DNA of 64,000 nt from Chloroflexi bacterium CFX4 (GCA_021404685.1 QWHC01000005.1:124001-188000); one strand, 5' to 3'. Shown: positions 44,430-53,640, counted from the stretch's first letter. The notes: generated by a model not told the origin, from the letters alone. Made by a program: numbers and translations.

Positions 44430-45392
44430 TCACTCCAAAATGAAGTAGCCGTCACCTTTAGGCGTGTTTTTGCCCACGTGCAGGCTCTGTCCCCACATAA
44501 GCCACTGCACCACTTCCCGCTGCGGAATACGCCAGCCTGCCCTGCCCACAAAACCGCCAATGGGTGATCCCTTGCCGCGCTTTTGGCTGAAGCTGGTCAC
44601 ATCCAGCCATTCGGTGCGCTCAAATAACATGCCCTCACGCTGAATGGCATCCCCTATTTCGCCGATTCGTTCCCATTCAGCACGCCAATCTGTCTGGGAA
44701 GGTATATGTACGGCATCGGTACTGTAGTTTTCCACCAAAGATTGGGCGCGTTCGATCAGACGGCGCAGCAGCGTGCCTAAATGCGGGATGCGAACCAATT
44801 TTCCACCTTCGATCAGGCGCGTGGGACTGAGGAAATTAACCAAAATGCGATCTGTGCTTCGCATGGCTGTTTCGCGTACGATGCGGCGATGGCTGACGTG
44901 CAAGCGCGGGATAAAGACGCGCCCGTGATGCATGACATCGCGGCGGGTGCGGTTGAGTGGGTTATATTCAGCGACGCGCTCAAGCTCAAAGCGCCCGCGC
45001 CCTTGCCCAACGCCGTGCTGGCTGACGTGATGGACTGCCCGAAAAAGATAGGGTGCCATCATCAGCGCGTTCCCAAACAACGAGAGTCCGAACTCAAAAC
45101 GCTGCCCATTGCCATAGCGCGCATTAGGTGGCGGCGGCTCTACGGTAAAGGCGCGTGGAATGTTTCGCCCGCGTGGGTTGGTTTCGTCTTCCGCCTCCAG
45201 CAGTTGGCGCACTGGATCAAGCGGCATATTGGGAATGGGATCATTCGGGCTGAACAATTCAATCAGCGCGTGGTAGATCGCTCCGCGAATGGCTGTGCCG
45301 GGCTGCGCGCCGAAAGATATCCACTCACGCGCACGCCCTACGAACACATAGTGCTGCACAAAGAAATGATCCATCGGATGGCTAAGGGTCAT
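44430..45392 (-). CDS. cas6: CRISPR-associated endoribonuclease Cas6
   Basis: The 320-residue protein ends in a Cas6 C-terminal RAMP domain: SPIGGFVGRAGWRI, then a WGQSLHVGKNTPKGDGYFIL Gly-rich closing motif that grips the crRNA repeat. The N-terminal domain has the first RAMP strand with VGRAREW. It cuts the precursor crRNA within repeats. The start ATG at 45392 is 2 nt after the cas3 stop, with GAGGCAG upstream. Unusually it lies between cas3 and cas1 rather than at the operon head. Confidence 0.88.
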   Translation of the reverse strand: MTLSHPMDHFFVQHYVFVGRAREWISFGAQPGTAIRGAIYHALIELFSPNDPIPNMPLDPVRQLLEAEDETNPRGRNIPRAFTVEPPPPNARYGNGQRFEFGLSLFGNALMMAPYLFRAVHHVSQHGVGQGRGRFELERVAEYNPLNRTRRDVMHHGRVFIPRLHVSHRRIVRETAMRSTDRILVNFLSPTRLIEGGKLVRIPHLGTLLRRLIERAQSLVENYSTDAVHIPSQTDWRAEWERIGEIGDAIQREGMLFERTEWLDVTSFSQKRGKGSPIGGFVGRAGWRIPQREVVQWLMWGQSLHVGKNTPKGDGYFILE

Positions 45393-45394
45393 CA

Positions 45395-47779
45395 CTAATC
45401 TGCCTCATAGCTTTCAGCTTCAGAATGGATAAAAGGCGTGGTGAGGTCTAGCCCTTGCTCAGGCGTATAGGGCGCATCCACCACATAGAGAAACTGCTTG
45501 TATTTACGCTGTATAGTAGGCTCAGACCATGCCTTGCTGTGGCGTTTCAGGCGATTCAACTGCCCATAAGAGATGGAAACCATTAGGGCTGATGCCTCCA
45601 AAAACTTGCCTTCCGCCAGCAGGCGATCATGATCATCAAGGAAACACATAGGCAGCACGTCAATACCGTCGAACATTTGATAGAACAACGCTTCCAGATC
45701 GCTGCTATCAAATGGCGAAAGGTGCGTCAGAACATCACGCTCAAACTGTTGGGCATGTGTGGCATAGTCACGCTGCCAAGCTGCCAAAATCTCGCCTGTG
45801 TAGATGTTATCTAGCCATGTATTCACTTGTTGTTCGTGAATTGCTTGCCCATCCACGCTTTCCAGGCAGCACAACGCAGCAGCGATCAACTGCGGATCAT
45901 AAACGTACTTAACATTTTCGGGTTGATCGCGCAGCACATAAACATCTGCCAATGGTGCAGCTTTTCCACGCGCACGGTTCACCCGTCCAAAGCGCTGCAA
46001 AAGTGCCTCCAGCGGCGCAGCCTCTGTGTAAAGCGTGTCAAGATCAATGTTCAGGCTCACCTCAATCACTTGTGTGGCGATCACAATCGGCTTAGACGCC
46101 TGATCACTTGCCACAGCACCGACGGCGGTGCGTGCGATAATTTCGTTCTCTTTACGCAGCCGATCTGTGCTGGTGAAGCGCCCATGCACCAGCAAAATAT
46201 CGCTCGGATCAACATGCGGCACCAACGTTTCATAGGCTTCTATAGCGCGGCGAACTGTGTTACAGCATATCAGCACCGATTTGCCCGCACGAAAATCAGC
46301 GAGAATGCGCGCCTGATTATCAGGCGAGAGCAGATCATCTGCCAAGAGGTGAACGCGGTGCCGCCGAAATTGCTCAAAGGTGCTTTCAGAGGCAATGATG
46401 TGCTGTAAATTGGGCAAAGCCTCTTGCAAGACGGCACGCACAGGACGCGGCATGGTAGCAGACATGATGAAAAACTTAGCGGCAAAGTAGGTCTGCAAAA
46501 AGCGGATCAGCATAACGATCAGCGCCAACCGTTTTGGCTCATAGGCGTGAATCTCATCCAGCACAAAACATGCGCCATGCAAATCCGTCAGGAGTGACTC
46601 ATAGCCCTTCAGTTTGTAGGCAGCCTTCAACAATTGGTATGGACTGTTGACATTGATCGGGAAATAGTGCAGCTTGGCAAGCTGGCGCTGCTGTTGGGCA
46701 AAACGGGCCGCCGCATCAGGATCATCTTCGCTGTGCAGTGCTTGATGATAGAGTGCTTGCAAGGCGCGGCTGTGCTGCAAGCCAATGCTTGTTTCAGGGA
46801 AAATGCCTGCCAAGCGCAGTTTCATGGCGTTCATGCTTGCCTGATAGGGCAGGCTGTAAAAAAAGCGCGGCGGCGGCGCGCCATCTAGCTGTGCCTGCCG
46901 CAGCAACCAGAGCAGGGCAGCTTCCGTCTTGCCGCTGCCGGTTGGGCTGATCAACAAGGCTGAGCCTTGCGGGCTGTTTTGGGCTGCCACTTGATGATCG
47001 TAGAGTGGGTGTGGCGTAACGGGCGCTGCACTTGGTTGAATGCTTGGAAAGGGATCACTGTGTGCCGATCCACTGTGATCAGCAATCATGATTAGTCCAC
47101 GCATGAGCGTGCCATAGGTTGCCTGCCGGGCATTCGTGCCGAATTTGAGCGAGTTTGTATATTGCCTCAGCGTTCGGATTGCATCATGAATCGCTTTAGG
47201 GCGAAGCATGGCAAGTGCAGCCGCTTGGTCAGGCAGGCTGATCGGCTGGATATGCGGCGCAAAACCAAGTGCTTCTGCCCACACCATGCCATAGTCTGCC
47301 AACCAGCGGTAGAGCAACTGAGCATTTGCGGGACTCAGTTGCTGAATCAGCGCTGTGGCATCGTCGTCTTCCTCATCCCAAATATTTTTGCCATACTGCT
47401 TATAAATCGCTTCAGCATCGCGGTGATGGCAAGCAATCAGGGCGATCACGGGCTGCCGATCTATGCTTTCTGATGGGAACAGCCAATCCACAAAGGATAG
47501 CGACAGCACCTCATGGCGATAGTCAAAACGGCGCTGCTCACGGCGCATCACCTTCTGAAACCCATCGGCAGCCTTGCCGAAATCGTGCAGGAACGTTCCC
47601 CAGTATGCCTGATGCCACAGACGCGGATTGCCTGCCTGCGCTGCCAAATGCGGGCGCAACCGCAATTGGTCAGCAAGGCGAGAAAGCACATGCCATGTAT
47701 GCATAACGAGGCTTTCTTTCGGTTTCGTTTTGGCAAGAAGCCCGTGTAGGTCATCGTCGAGAGGCGGCATTGTGACCAT
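45395..47779 (-). CDS. cas3: CRISPR-associated helicase-nuclease Cas3
   Basis: The 794-residue protein fuses an HD nuclease with a superfamily-2 helicase. HD residues: His27/His30, His65-Asp66 (FLHDFGKA), His89, His118-His119. Helicase: PTGSGKT 279-285, DEIH 408-411, SAT 440-442, then QVIEVSLNID and QRFGRVNRARG. It unwinds and degrades DNA recruited by Cascade. ATG 47779 is chosen because AAAGGA stands about 10 nt upstream; the frame opens ten codons earlier with TTG. A gap of 80 nt separates it from cas5. Confidence 0.96.
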   Translation of the reverse strand: MVTMPPLDDDLHGLLAKTKPKESLVMHTWHVLSRLADQLRLRPHLAAQAGNPRLWHQAYWGTFLHDFGKAADGFQKVMRREQRRFDYRHEVLSLSFVDWLFPSESIDRQPVIALIACHHRDAEAIYKQYGKNIWDEEDDDATALIQQLSPANAQLLYRWLADYGMVWAEALGFAPHIQPISLPDQAAALAMLRPKAIHDAIRTLRQYTNSLKFGTNARQATYGTLMRGLIMIADHSGSAHSDPFPSIQPSAAPVTPHPLYDHQVAAQNSPQGSALLISPTGSGKTEAALLWLLRQAQLDGAPPPRFFYSLPYQASMNAMKLRLAGIFPETSIGLQHSRALQALYHQALHSEDDPDAAARFAQQQRQLAKLHYFPINVNSPYQLLKAAYKLKGYESLLTDLHGACFVLDEIHAYEPKRLALIVMLIRFLQTYFAAKFFIMSATMPRPVRAVLQEALPNLQHIIASESTFEQFRRHRVHLLADDLLSPDNQARILADFRAGKSVLICCNTVRRAIEAYETLVPHVDPSDILLVHGRFTSTDRLRKENEIIARTAVGAVASDQASKPIVIATQVIEVSLNIDLDTLYTEAAPLEALLQRFGRVNRARGKAAPLADVYVLRDQPENVKYVYDPQLIAAALCCLESVDGQAIHEQQVNTWLDNIYTGEILAAWQRDYATHAQQFERDVLTHLSPFDSSDLEALFYQMFDGIDVLPMCFLDDHDRLLAEGKFLEASALMVSISYGQLNRLKRHSKAWSEPTIQRKYKQFLYVVDAPYTPEQGLDLTTPFIHSEAESYEAD

Positions 47780-47859
47780 GGAAAACGATCCTTTCAGCCC
47801 GTTTGGCAAACTGTGTTTGCTCGGTGCGCTTGAGAAGTGCCTCTAAGCGCACCTGATAG

Positions 47860-48585
47860 CTAGACAAAACGATGAAAGATCAGCCCGCGGTAGAGACCCT
47901 CATAGGTGGCGTATGGTTCTTCGTCATTCACGTCTGTATCCACCCAAAATTCGAGCGGCGGTGTGTCTCCCACCAGCAGTGGCACAGTGGGCAATTCATC
48001 ATCAGGATATTTGACCCGATCCTTGAGGATTGCATACTGTCCCCAGCTTGGTTGGCGCGTGTATGGATCAATGAACTTCGCCATGGTCACGGCAATGGTG
48101 CGCCGAAACAAGGCAGCGTAGGCTTGTGGGATCAGGGTATGCTCAAAATATGCTGCCTCTGCGCGGTGAAGGGTGACTTCCTTCACCGATTCGTAGGTCA
48201 TCAAGTCCTGTGAGCGCCCTAACGCCACCGGATAGCGCGGATTCAGGAGATATTCCAGGTAGCTGACAGGCGAGATGTATAGCGTTAGCTTTGGGTTGAA
48301 CAACAACTCACGCTGGAACGGATTCGCCTGCAAGTACGGCATCTCAAGGTGAATATGTTCCAAATCCCTGAACTTTGCCTCATAGGTAAAATGCAGGGCA
48401 AAGGTTACTGCTTCACGCGCATCCAAGTCACGCTTGCCAACTGCGCTGCACAGATGCCCATAGATGGTGGAAGGCGGCGGCATTTCGTAGGTCGGCTGCA
48501 CCTGCTGCACAAAGTGCGGATAGCGAAAGGACGTGACAGCACCTTTCAAAACCACCTTCACCACTTGGCGCGTTGTTTCGCTCAT
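47860..48585 (-). CDS. cas5: CRISPR-associated protein Cas5 (type I-B)
   Basis: The 241-residue protein is a RAMP-fold Cascade subunit that holds the crRNA 5' handle. It has the N-terminal block VVLKGAVTSFRYPHFVQQVQPTYEMPPPSTIYGHLCSAVG split over about 11-50, and an LGRSQDLM motif near 147-154 typical of Cas5t/Cas5h. The ATG at 48585 follows GAGGAGC, 22 nt after the cas7 stop; an upstream start at 48657 would overlap cas7 deeply. Confidence 0.92.
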   Translation of the reverse strand: MSETTRQVVKVVLKGAVTSFRYPHFVQQVQPTYEMPPPSTIYGHLCSAVGKRDLDAREAVTFALHFTYEAKFRDLEHIHLEMPYLQANPFQRELLFNPKLTLYISPVSYLEYLLNPRYPVALGRSQDLMTYESVKEVTLHRAEAAYFEHTLIPQAYAALFRRTIAVTMAKFIDPYTRQPSWGQYAILKDRVKYPDDELPTVPLLVGDTPPLEFWVDTDVNDEEPYATYEGLYRGLIFHRFV

Positions 48586-48607
48586 TGTGAGGCGCTCCTC
48601 TGCTCGT

Positions 48608-49687
48608 TTAGCCAAGCCATCCCGAATTTTCTGCAATCGCCTCAGAGAGCGCGCCAAAGACTTCTATGGGCGTGCCGCGATAGAGCAACCCATTTACATC
48701 TTCGGCAAGCTGATCCAGCTTCGCCTCTTGCTCTGGTGCATAGCCGGGACGCCAGCCGATGCAAATCGGTGAAAGGAACTGATCACGGCTGCTGCGGACG
48801 GTTTTCTCAAACGCCTCGTGGTTGAAGAAGGCTGCGCCGTCCTTCTCGCCGAACAGGTAATTAAAGGGATGGTTGCCATAGCGCGTGATGGCTGCAATTG
48901 CCACTACTGGCGAAACATCTGTGTAGTGCAGCGTTTGTTTGGCGCCGCCCTGCACCAATGGAATCGCTTCAATCAGGCGGCGCACACGGCGCACGCGCTC
49001 TGCCAGTGGCAAGCGGTAAGCACGTTCTTGCGGAATGTGTTCCAACCCTGCCTCCTCTGCCAGCTTGCGGCGGACGCTATCTATGTTTTGGTAGCCAGTG
49101 CGTCGGCTATAGGTGAACACACCTGCATTTGCCAAATCCAGCGAGAGCAGCCCTTGCAGCGTGGCGCGGTAGAACTGATGCTCAAAGGGTGCTGGATCAC
49201 CTTCTTGGCGTGCCATCACGCCAAAATCGGCGGTTAAAATCACCGGTGCAACCGCGACAAAGGTGCTTACCCGCAAGGGCGACATACGCGTGAGCGCGTT
49301 ACCATCGTCCTTCTCCTCACCCATTGGCGTCATGCTCTTGAACGCCTCATCCTCTCCACGTGCTTTTTTCGCCTTGCTGCCCGGCGCACGCATATAGCCA
49401 AGCAAATCATCATCCCAATAGTGGATTGGATTAGCGTCAGTGTATGCCACCTTTTCCTCACGGTAAATGGGTGACATCACCCAACCTTGTGGGTCTTGCT
49501 CCAGCGAACGACGCAGCCAACGGCGGTATGCTTGCGCCGAGACGTAAGGATAACTGCCACTGCCACGCTTCTGGATGAACTTGACGGCGGTGGTGTTTTG
49601 GGTGCGCGCATTCGGTATTTCCTCGCCAGAGTTGTTCAGGGCGCTGGCCGGCGCATCAATAATAAGCAGTACGGTTAGATAAGCCAT
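48608..49687 (-). CDS. cas7: CRISPR-associated protein Cas7 (Cst2/DevR type)
   Basis: The 359-residue protein forms the Cascade backbone along the crRNA. The N-terminus (LTVLLIIDAPASALNNSGEE, then KFIQKRGSGSYPYVSAQAYRRWLR) is the DevR/Cst2 signature of the type I-B Tneap group. LSPLRVSTF-like and SLDLANAGVFTY blocks follow. ATG 49687 has AAAGGA 9 nt upstream. It lies 38 nt after cas8. Confidence 0.94.
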   Translation of the reverse strand: MAYLTVLLIIDAPASALNNSGEEIPNARTQNTTAVKFIQKRGSGSYPYVSAQAYRRWLRRSLEQDPQGWVMSPIYREEKVAYTDANPIHYWDDDLLGYMRAPGSKAKKARGEDEAFKSMTPMGEEKDDGNALTRMSPLRVSTFVAVAPVILTADFGVMARQEGDPAPFEHQFYRATLQGLLSLDLANAGVFTYSRRTGYQNIDSVRRKLAEEAGLEHIPQERAYRLPLAERVRRVRRLIEAIPLVQGGAKQTLHYTDVSPVVAIAAITRYGNHPFNYLFGEKDGAAFFNHEAFEKTVRSSRDQFLSPICIGWRPGYAPEQEAKLDQLAEDVNGLLYRGTPIEVFGALSEAIAENSGWLG

Positions 49688-49725
49688 GGTGAGACAATCC
49701 TTTCTATTCAAACTAGGGGCATTCG

Positions 49726-51219
49726 TTATTCAGCGTCCGAGTCCGTTGTGCTTTCTGGCTCAAGGGCATCGGCAAGTTCGGCGAGTTTGTGCGTGTGATG
49801 GAGCTGCTCAAAAATGCGGATGAGCAACAAATCGCGTGCCAGATTCCAGTCCGTCCGTTCAAAGTCCTCGCTTTCCTCAAACACCTTGATGTAGGTATCA
49901 AAGGGGACAAGTGGCTCAGCGCCACCGCCGCGCTGCTGGGCAATAGTTCGCAACAGTGCTAGGCGGAATGCTTGGTAGCGTGTGGCATTGTAAAGCACTT
50001 TGAGCAGCCGACGGTCATCGTGCTGGCGAATATATTCGGCAAGGCTATCGCCCAGTTCGCGGATTTTATCAATGCGTGCTTTTTCCATATTCATCATCCT
50101 CCTCAGAAACAGATCGGTGATCTCCCAAGAGACTAAATCGCTTTCGCGGCGCAGATCGTAAGTGCCGCGCACGTCGTTTTTGAGCGCCTTCAGTGGCTGG
50201 CGCAGAATGTAGGTACGCAGAAAGGCGCGTGCGTTTTGCGGCAGGCTGAATAAGTCTTCGTAGAGGAAGTTGCGCCGCGTGATTTTCGGTTTTTCCTCTT
50301 GAAGTTCCTCTTGCTCGCTTTTCTCCTCTTGCCAAGCACGCCCAACAATCGCTTGCCACGCAGTGCGGCGTGATCCTCTGTTTGCCTCGCGCACGAAAGC
50401 CACCACAGGCGATGGCAGGCTGTAGATATCCATCTTGGCGTCTTGCCCACTGTTCGAGAAGTGGTAGGCAGTCAGCGATGGAATGCGATACTCATAGTCG
50501 CCGTCGCTTCGCGTATCAATTACATCAACGAGCAGGTCAATCAGGCGTGTTTTGAAGGATGAGATGTTCGGAAAGCCTATCATGGTGCCTTGTGCCGCCA
50601 AGCTCAGAAAGGCGATGTTCTTCTCATAGTTGCGGCGTGCGATGCCAAAGGCGAGCGTTGGATCATCGCTCTCGACTGCCAGCAGGCGTCCTTGGCTGAT
50701 CACGCAGCCAAGCGGCATGGCATGGATTGCCAGCAGCGCCAGATCGCTCACCGGCACGCCTGCCATGCCAAGCCCACCAAAATTGATGACGCCGCGCCCG
50801 TTGAGCATCGGGAACATATCACGGCTGACGCGTAAATAAGCGGGCTTGCCCGTGAAGGCGCACGGCGGTGCATCTGCGACATCACGCAGCACCATTGCAC
50901 GGTATTCAGGTTTATCAAGGGCGCGCACAATTGGCTCAAGATCAAGGTGTTGGTGTCCGCGCAGCACCAAATCTGCCCATGCGCGGCGCTTGTGCGCGAA
51001 CTTCGGTCCGTCAAAGGCTGCTTGCGTGAAGCCAGAATTCGGAAAGACAATGCCTTGCGCCAAGTTTCGCCCAATGCCCGACGAATAAATCTGCGCCAAT
51101 TGATCGGCGATGGCATCTAGATGCTGCGGCGTAACCTGTGATGGCGACTCCACACCGGCGAAGGCGGTGATGGTGTGAATGCCAACATCCACTAACACAT
51201 GGTTGGTTAATTCAAGCAT
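49726..51219 (-). CDS. cas8: CRISPR-associated Cascade large subunit Cas8 (Cst1-like)
   Basis: The 497-residue protein is the first gene of the cas operon. It starts LTNHVLVDVGIHTITAFAG, the Cst1-type N-terminus. It has an N-terminal domain to about 330, a charged linker rich in Glu/Lys (about 299-312) and a helical C-terminal bundle. Large subunits recognise the PAM and contact target DNA. It has few Cys and I see no clear zinc-finger set. Assignment rests on position, length and N-terminus; sequence is otherwise divergent, as is normal for Cas8. A small Cys-rich frame overlaps its first 13 bases. Confidence 0.88.
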   Translation of the reverse strand: MLELTNHVLVDVGIHTITAFAGVESPSQVTPQHLDAIADQLAQIYSSGIGRNLAQGIVFPNSGFTQAAFDGPKFAHKRRAWADLVLRGHQHLDLEPIVRALDKPEYRAMVLRDVADAPPCAFTGKPAYLRVSRDMFPMLNGRGVINFGGLGMAGVPVSDLALLAIHAMPLGCVISQGRLLAVESDDPTLAFGIARRNYEKNIAFLSLAAQGTMIGFPNISSFKTRLIDLLVDVIDTRSDGDYEYRIPSLTAYHFSNSGQDAKMDIYSLPSPVVAFVREANRGSRRTAWQAIVGRAWQEEKSEQEELQEEKPKITRRNFLYEDLFSLPQNARAFLRTYILRQPLKALKNDVRGTYDLRRESDLVSWEITDLFLRRMMNMEKARIDKIRELGDSLAEYIRQHDDRRLLKVLYNATRYQAFRLALLRTIAQQRGGGAEPLVPFDTYIKVFEESEDFERTDWNLARDLLLIRIFEQLHHTHKLAELADALEPESTTDSDAE

Positions 51220-51410
51220 GGGTAGCTGCTTCCCTCCTCACTATAGGCTTCATCACAACATAAATGTGAACACGGTAGCCAATACTCTTGAATGCGCTTG
51301 ATTGCCAAGGAAAGTAACTTAATACCTTCTTCGACATCACCTTCACAGAAATAACTTTGTTTTTTCGATGATACCCAATATCCACCACATAAAATTATAA
51401 TCCATATCGT
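51207..51410 (-). other. Possible small Cys-rich gene or gene remnant upstream of cas8
   Basis: On the minus strand 67 sense codons are open from after a TGA (51413-51411) to a TAA at 51209-51207, overlapping the cas8 start by 13 nt. The translation has six Cys and a coding-like stretch (GDVEEGIKLLSLAIKRIQEY). No ATG/GTG appears and the only TTG leaves 33 residues. A GTG-led frame of 23 codons lies in the adjacent frame just upstream, so a single-base frameshift could join them. It may be a decayed gene; I do not recognise a family. Confidence 0.35.
51394..51399 (-). promoter_or_regulatory. Candidate -10 element of the cas operon
   Basis: A TATAAT on the minus strand lies about 175 nt upstream of cas8. 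It has no clear -35, but one of the 17-bp direct repeats (51423-51439) ends 24 bp upstream of it, where an activator might bind. Confidence 0.35.
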
Positions 51411-51422
51411 TCACTTTTACCC

Positions 51423-51439
51423 TAGTGGATTGTGGTTAC
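51423..51439. repeat. 17-bp direct repeat, copy 1
   Basis: TAGTGGATTGTGGTTAC; identical to copy 2 at 51598-51614 except one G/A difference. The two copies start 175 bp apart in the AT-rich cas leader region. Confidence 0.6.
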
Positions 51440-51597
51440 AGAACACATTGCATAGGGTTAGTCTAGCGCATTCTGCCAAGCCTGTCAAGGGCAATTTTTG
51501 TGACGACGTTCTAGTATCACCTCTTTCATTATTCCCCTTGCCAATACACTTTGTTGAGAGGTAAACTAGGTATGGGCAGAATCTAGGGTTCTGAAAT

Positions 51598-51614
51598 TAG
51601 TGGATTGTAGTTAC
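51598..51614. repeat. 17-bp direct repeat, copy 2
   Basis: TAGTGGATTGTAGTTAC; the following CCACT also makes a small inverted repeat with AGTGG. Function unknown; two copies at this spacing do not make a CRISPR array. Confidence 0.6.
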
Positions 51615-51983
51615 CACTCCAATTTTCTCAGTCCAAGAACGACCCACAGAGGGTGCGGACCTGTTGTATCGAATCGACCCGCTCTGCCCATAAATACCTT
51701 TTCCGTATATACCTATTCCACAATGCATAGCAAATCATCAATCAATGCATCGCCCAGATGCATTGGATAGGGCAGCACACAAGGTTTGCTCTGCCGTTGT
51801 AAACAGGCATTCTAATTATCCACAGTATCGTACAAATAATCTTGCGTAATATCACGCAACTTTCGTGGTAGTGAAATACTGCACAAAGCGCAGCGGACAC
51901 ACTAAGCCGTGTCCCTAGCCGTTGTTGCGCCCACTGTCCTGACCTTAAGTGCTGGGCAATGCCGTACCAAAGACCAACATCGC

Positions 51984-52466
51984 CTAATAATCTACTGTGA
52001 CGGTGCAGGTCTCTGCCGCGCAGAATGCCTTGACGATAGTCAGGCGCGGTAAGTTATTCAAGTAGAAGCGAAATTCGGCGCGCTGATCGGTCAGGATCGG
52101 ATTGATGCCCGCACGCCAGCCATTCACCTGCACCACAAGGTAGTAGTAGAACCTGAAAAGCTGTTCGGTGGTGTGCTGTGTGGTGTATTCAAAGATGCCG
52201 CCTGCTTCGCGCACGGTATGGTAGCGCAGCACGGCATCGGCAGGCATGGGCATTCCGCCGATGCGCGTCACCTCACCCGTGATCTGAATGGCGATGCGCG
52301 TTGGGCGCTCAAAGGGACGCCATACGCTGGGCGCGACGGCAGCAAACGTGGCACATACGCCTAAGGTCAACGCCAAGATCAGCGCCGCGCCGCCAAAGAT
52401 CACAAGGCGATAGCGTTTTTCGCGTGCCGCCAGTTGTTTTTCTGCCTGAAGGCTCTCCATAACCAT
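51984..52466 (-). CDS. Membrane-anchored protein of unknown function
   Basis: The 160-residue protein has a basic N-terminus and one transmembrane helix (about 22-44), leaving a beta-rich extracytoplasmic domain (about 55-160). The domain has a pair of Cys near the end (AFCAAETCTV) that could form a disulfide. No family is recognised. ATG 52466 has AAGGAT just upstream. It is divergent from the SH3 lipoprotein gene; the 151 bp between them hold a TACAAT facing right. Confidence 0.65.
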   Translation of the reverse strand: MVMESLQAEKQLAAREKRYRLVIFGGAALILALTLGVCATFAAVAPSVWRPFERPTRIAIQITGEVTRIGGMPMPADAVLRYHTVREAGGIFEYTTQHTTEQLFRFYYYLVVQVNGWRAGINPILTDQRAEFRFYLNNLPRLTIVKAFCAAETCTVTVDY

Positions 52467-52489
52467 TTTTATCCTTCGCCAAAAATCGG

Positions 52490-52495
52490 TACAAT
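52490..52495 (+). promoter_or_regulatory. Candidate -10 element of the SH3 lipoprotein gene
   Basis: TACAAT with a poor -35 (TTTTAT 17 bp upstream). It lies in the gap between divergent genes and points to the lipoprotein gene. Confidence 0.35.
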
Positions 52496-52617
52496 AAACG
52501 CTATGTGCTGTATGCGCTATTGGCTTGACAGAATCATAACACGCTTAGCGCCCTTGAATGCATAAAATCACCCTATACGCCCTTGGCAAAATGCCTTCGG
52601 CGCGGAGGAAATGCCTG

Positions 52618-53640
52618 TTGCTGCGAAGATTGATCACTCACCGCCCTGCGCGCAGATTGCTGGCTGTCGCACTCTTGCTGATGTTGCCTGCCTGTGGCTT
52701 GAACGCGCAAACCTTCCCAACCCAGATTGTCTCGGTGCCAACTGTGCCGACCAATACTTTAGCGCCGCTGCTGACCATGACGCCGCGCTTCACCGCCACG
52801 CCCATCCCAACCAGCACCCTGATCCCAACCAACACCTTGGCACCAACCGAGACGCCCCTGATCCCAACCGAGACGCTGACGCCAACCCCAGCACCCACTA
52901 CAGCCGTGCGCGGCGCAGTCAATAATCGAAACGCATCGGTGCGCCTGCGCGCAGGACCTGGCACGGATTATGAATCGCTGCGGACAGTGCCAAGTGGCGC
53001 ACTCTTGATCGTGATCGGCATCAGCAGCGATCAACTCTGGTACAACGTCGTTTTGGAAGATGGCACCGAAGGCTGGATGCTGGGCGAGTTGGTGACCGTG
53101 CCAGAACGCACCGCTGTGCCAATCTTTGCCACCGCCGAACTGACCGCCCGCGCCGCACTGCCGCGCTCAACGCTCACCTTCCCAACCAGCGTGCCAACCT
53201 TGCGCGCACGCGCCAATACGCGCACCGACGTGCTTGCCTATTGCGACCTGCCCGGCTTCCGCAGTGAGGCAAATAAGGCGTTCGGCGCTAACGAGCGCAT
53301 CAGTATTTATTGGACGTGGTTTGCGCGCACTGCCGAGCAGATTCAAGATCACCTTGACGCAGGTTTTTATGAGGTGCAGCTTGAGCGCAAAGAAGGCGAG
53401 ACATGGCAACTCGTCCGCAAGCTAGATGATTACAACAATTTCCGCACGGCAACGGTGCGCCTGAGCGCCACACGCCAAGAGGTGCGCTGGTTCGTACCGA
53501 TTGGTACCCTTGAATCAGGTGAGTACCGCGTCAGCTACCGCCTAACATGGTCGCGCCGTATTGAAGATGGCGATAAATCGTTTGGTCCGGGCGGTGATGA
53601 AGAGATTAACACAGGCACGTGCCTGTTTCGCGTGCGTTAA
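52618..53640 (+). CDS. SH3-domain lipoprotein
   Basis: The protein has a basic n-region, a hydrophobic helix and lipobox LMLPAC (Cys26 from this start). A Thr/Pro linker (TPTSTLIPTNTLAPTETP-like) precedes an SH3 domain (about 104-166, VRLRAGPGTDYESLRT and GWMLGELV). A beta-rich C-terminal domain (about 200-340) ends near a Cys. Start choice: TTG 52618 has a perfect GGAGGA 8 nt upstream and gives a normal lipoprotein signal. ATGs at 52558 and 52591 extend it by 20 or 9 residues without a ribosome-binding site. The next gene follows 33 nt later. Probable cell-wall-binding surface protein. Confidence 0.8.
   Translation: MLRRLITHRPARRLLAVALLLMLPACGLNAQTFPTQIVSVPTVPTNTLAPLLTMTPRFTATPIPTSTLIPTNTLAPTETPLIPTETLTPTPAPTTAVRGAVNNRNASVRLRAGPGTDYESLRTVPSGALLIVIGISSDQLWYNVVLEDGTEGWMLGELVTVPERTAVPIFATAELTARAALPRSTLTFPTSVPTLRARANTRTDVLAYCDLPGFRSEANKAFGANERISIYWTWFARTAEQIQDHLDAGFYEVQLERKEGETWQLVRKLDDYNNFRTATVRLSATRQEVRWFVPIGTLESGEYRVSYRLTWSRRIEDGDKSFGPGGDEEINTGTCLFRVR

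Larger units (their letters stand above)
51220..51983. other. AT-rich intergenic region upstream of the cas operon
   Basis: These 764 bp are visibly richer in A and T than the flanks. They hold the small Cys-rich frame at the cas8 end, a minus-strand TATAAT, a pair of 17-bp direct repeats and 10-bp inverted repeats (51571-51580, 51683-51692). There is also a GGACAC...GTGTCC hairpin near 51895. I see no CRISPR repeat-spacer pattern and no convincing tRNA or full gene. Confidence 0.6.

Noticed and set aside
51640..51700. Possible tRNA on the minus strand
   Set aside because: A TTCGA-like string invites a T-arm, but no acceptor, D or anticodon stems can be paired around it.
51220..51983. CRISPR array
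   Set aside because: Only one pair of 17-bp near-identical repeats 175 bp apart is present. No regular repeat-spacer period of about 65-75 bp is visible.
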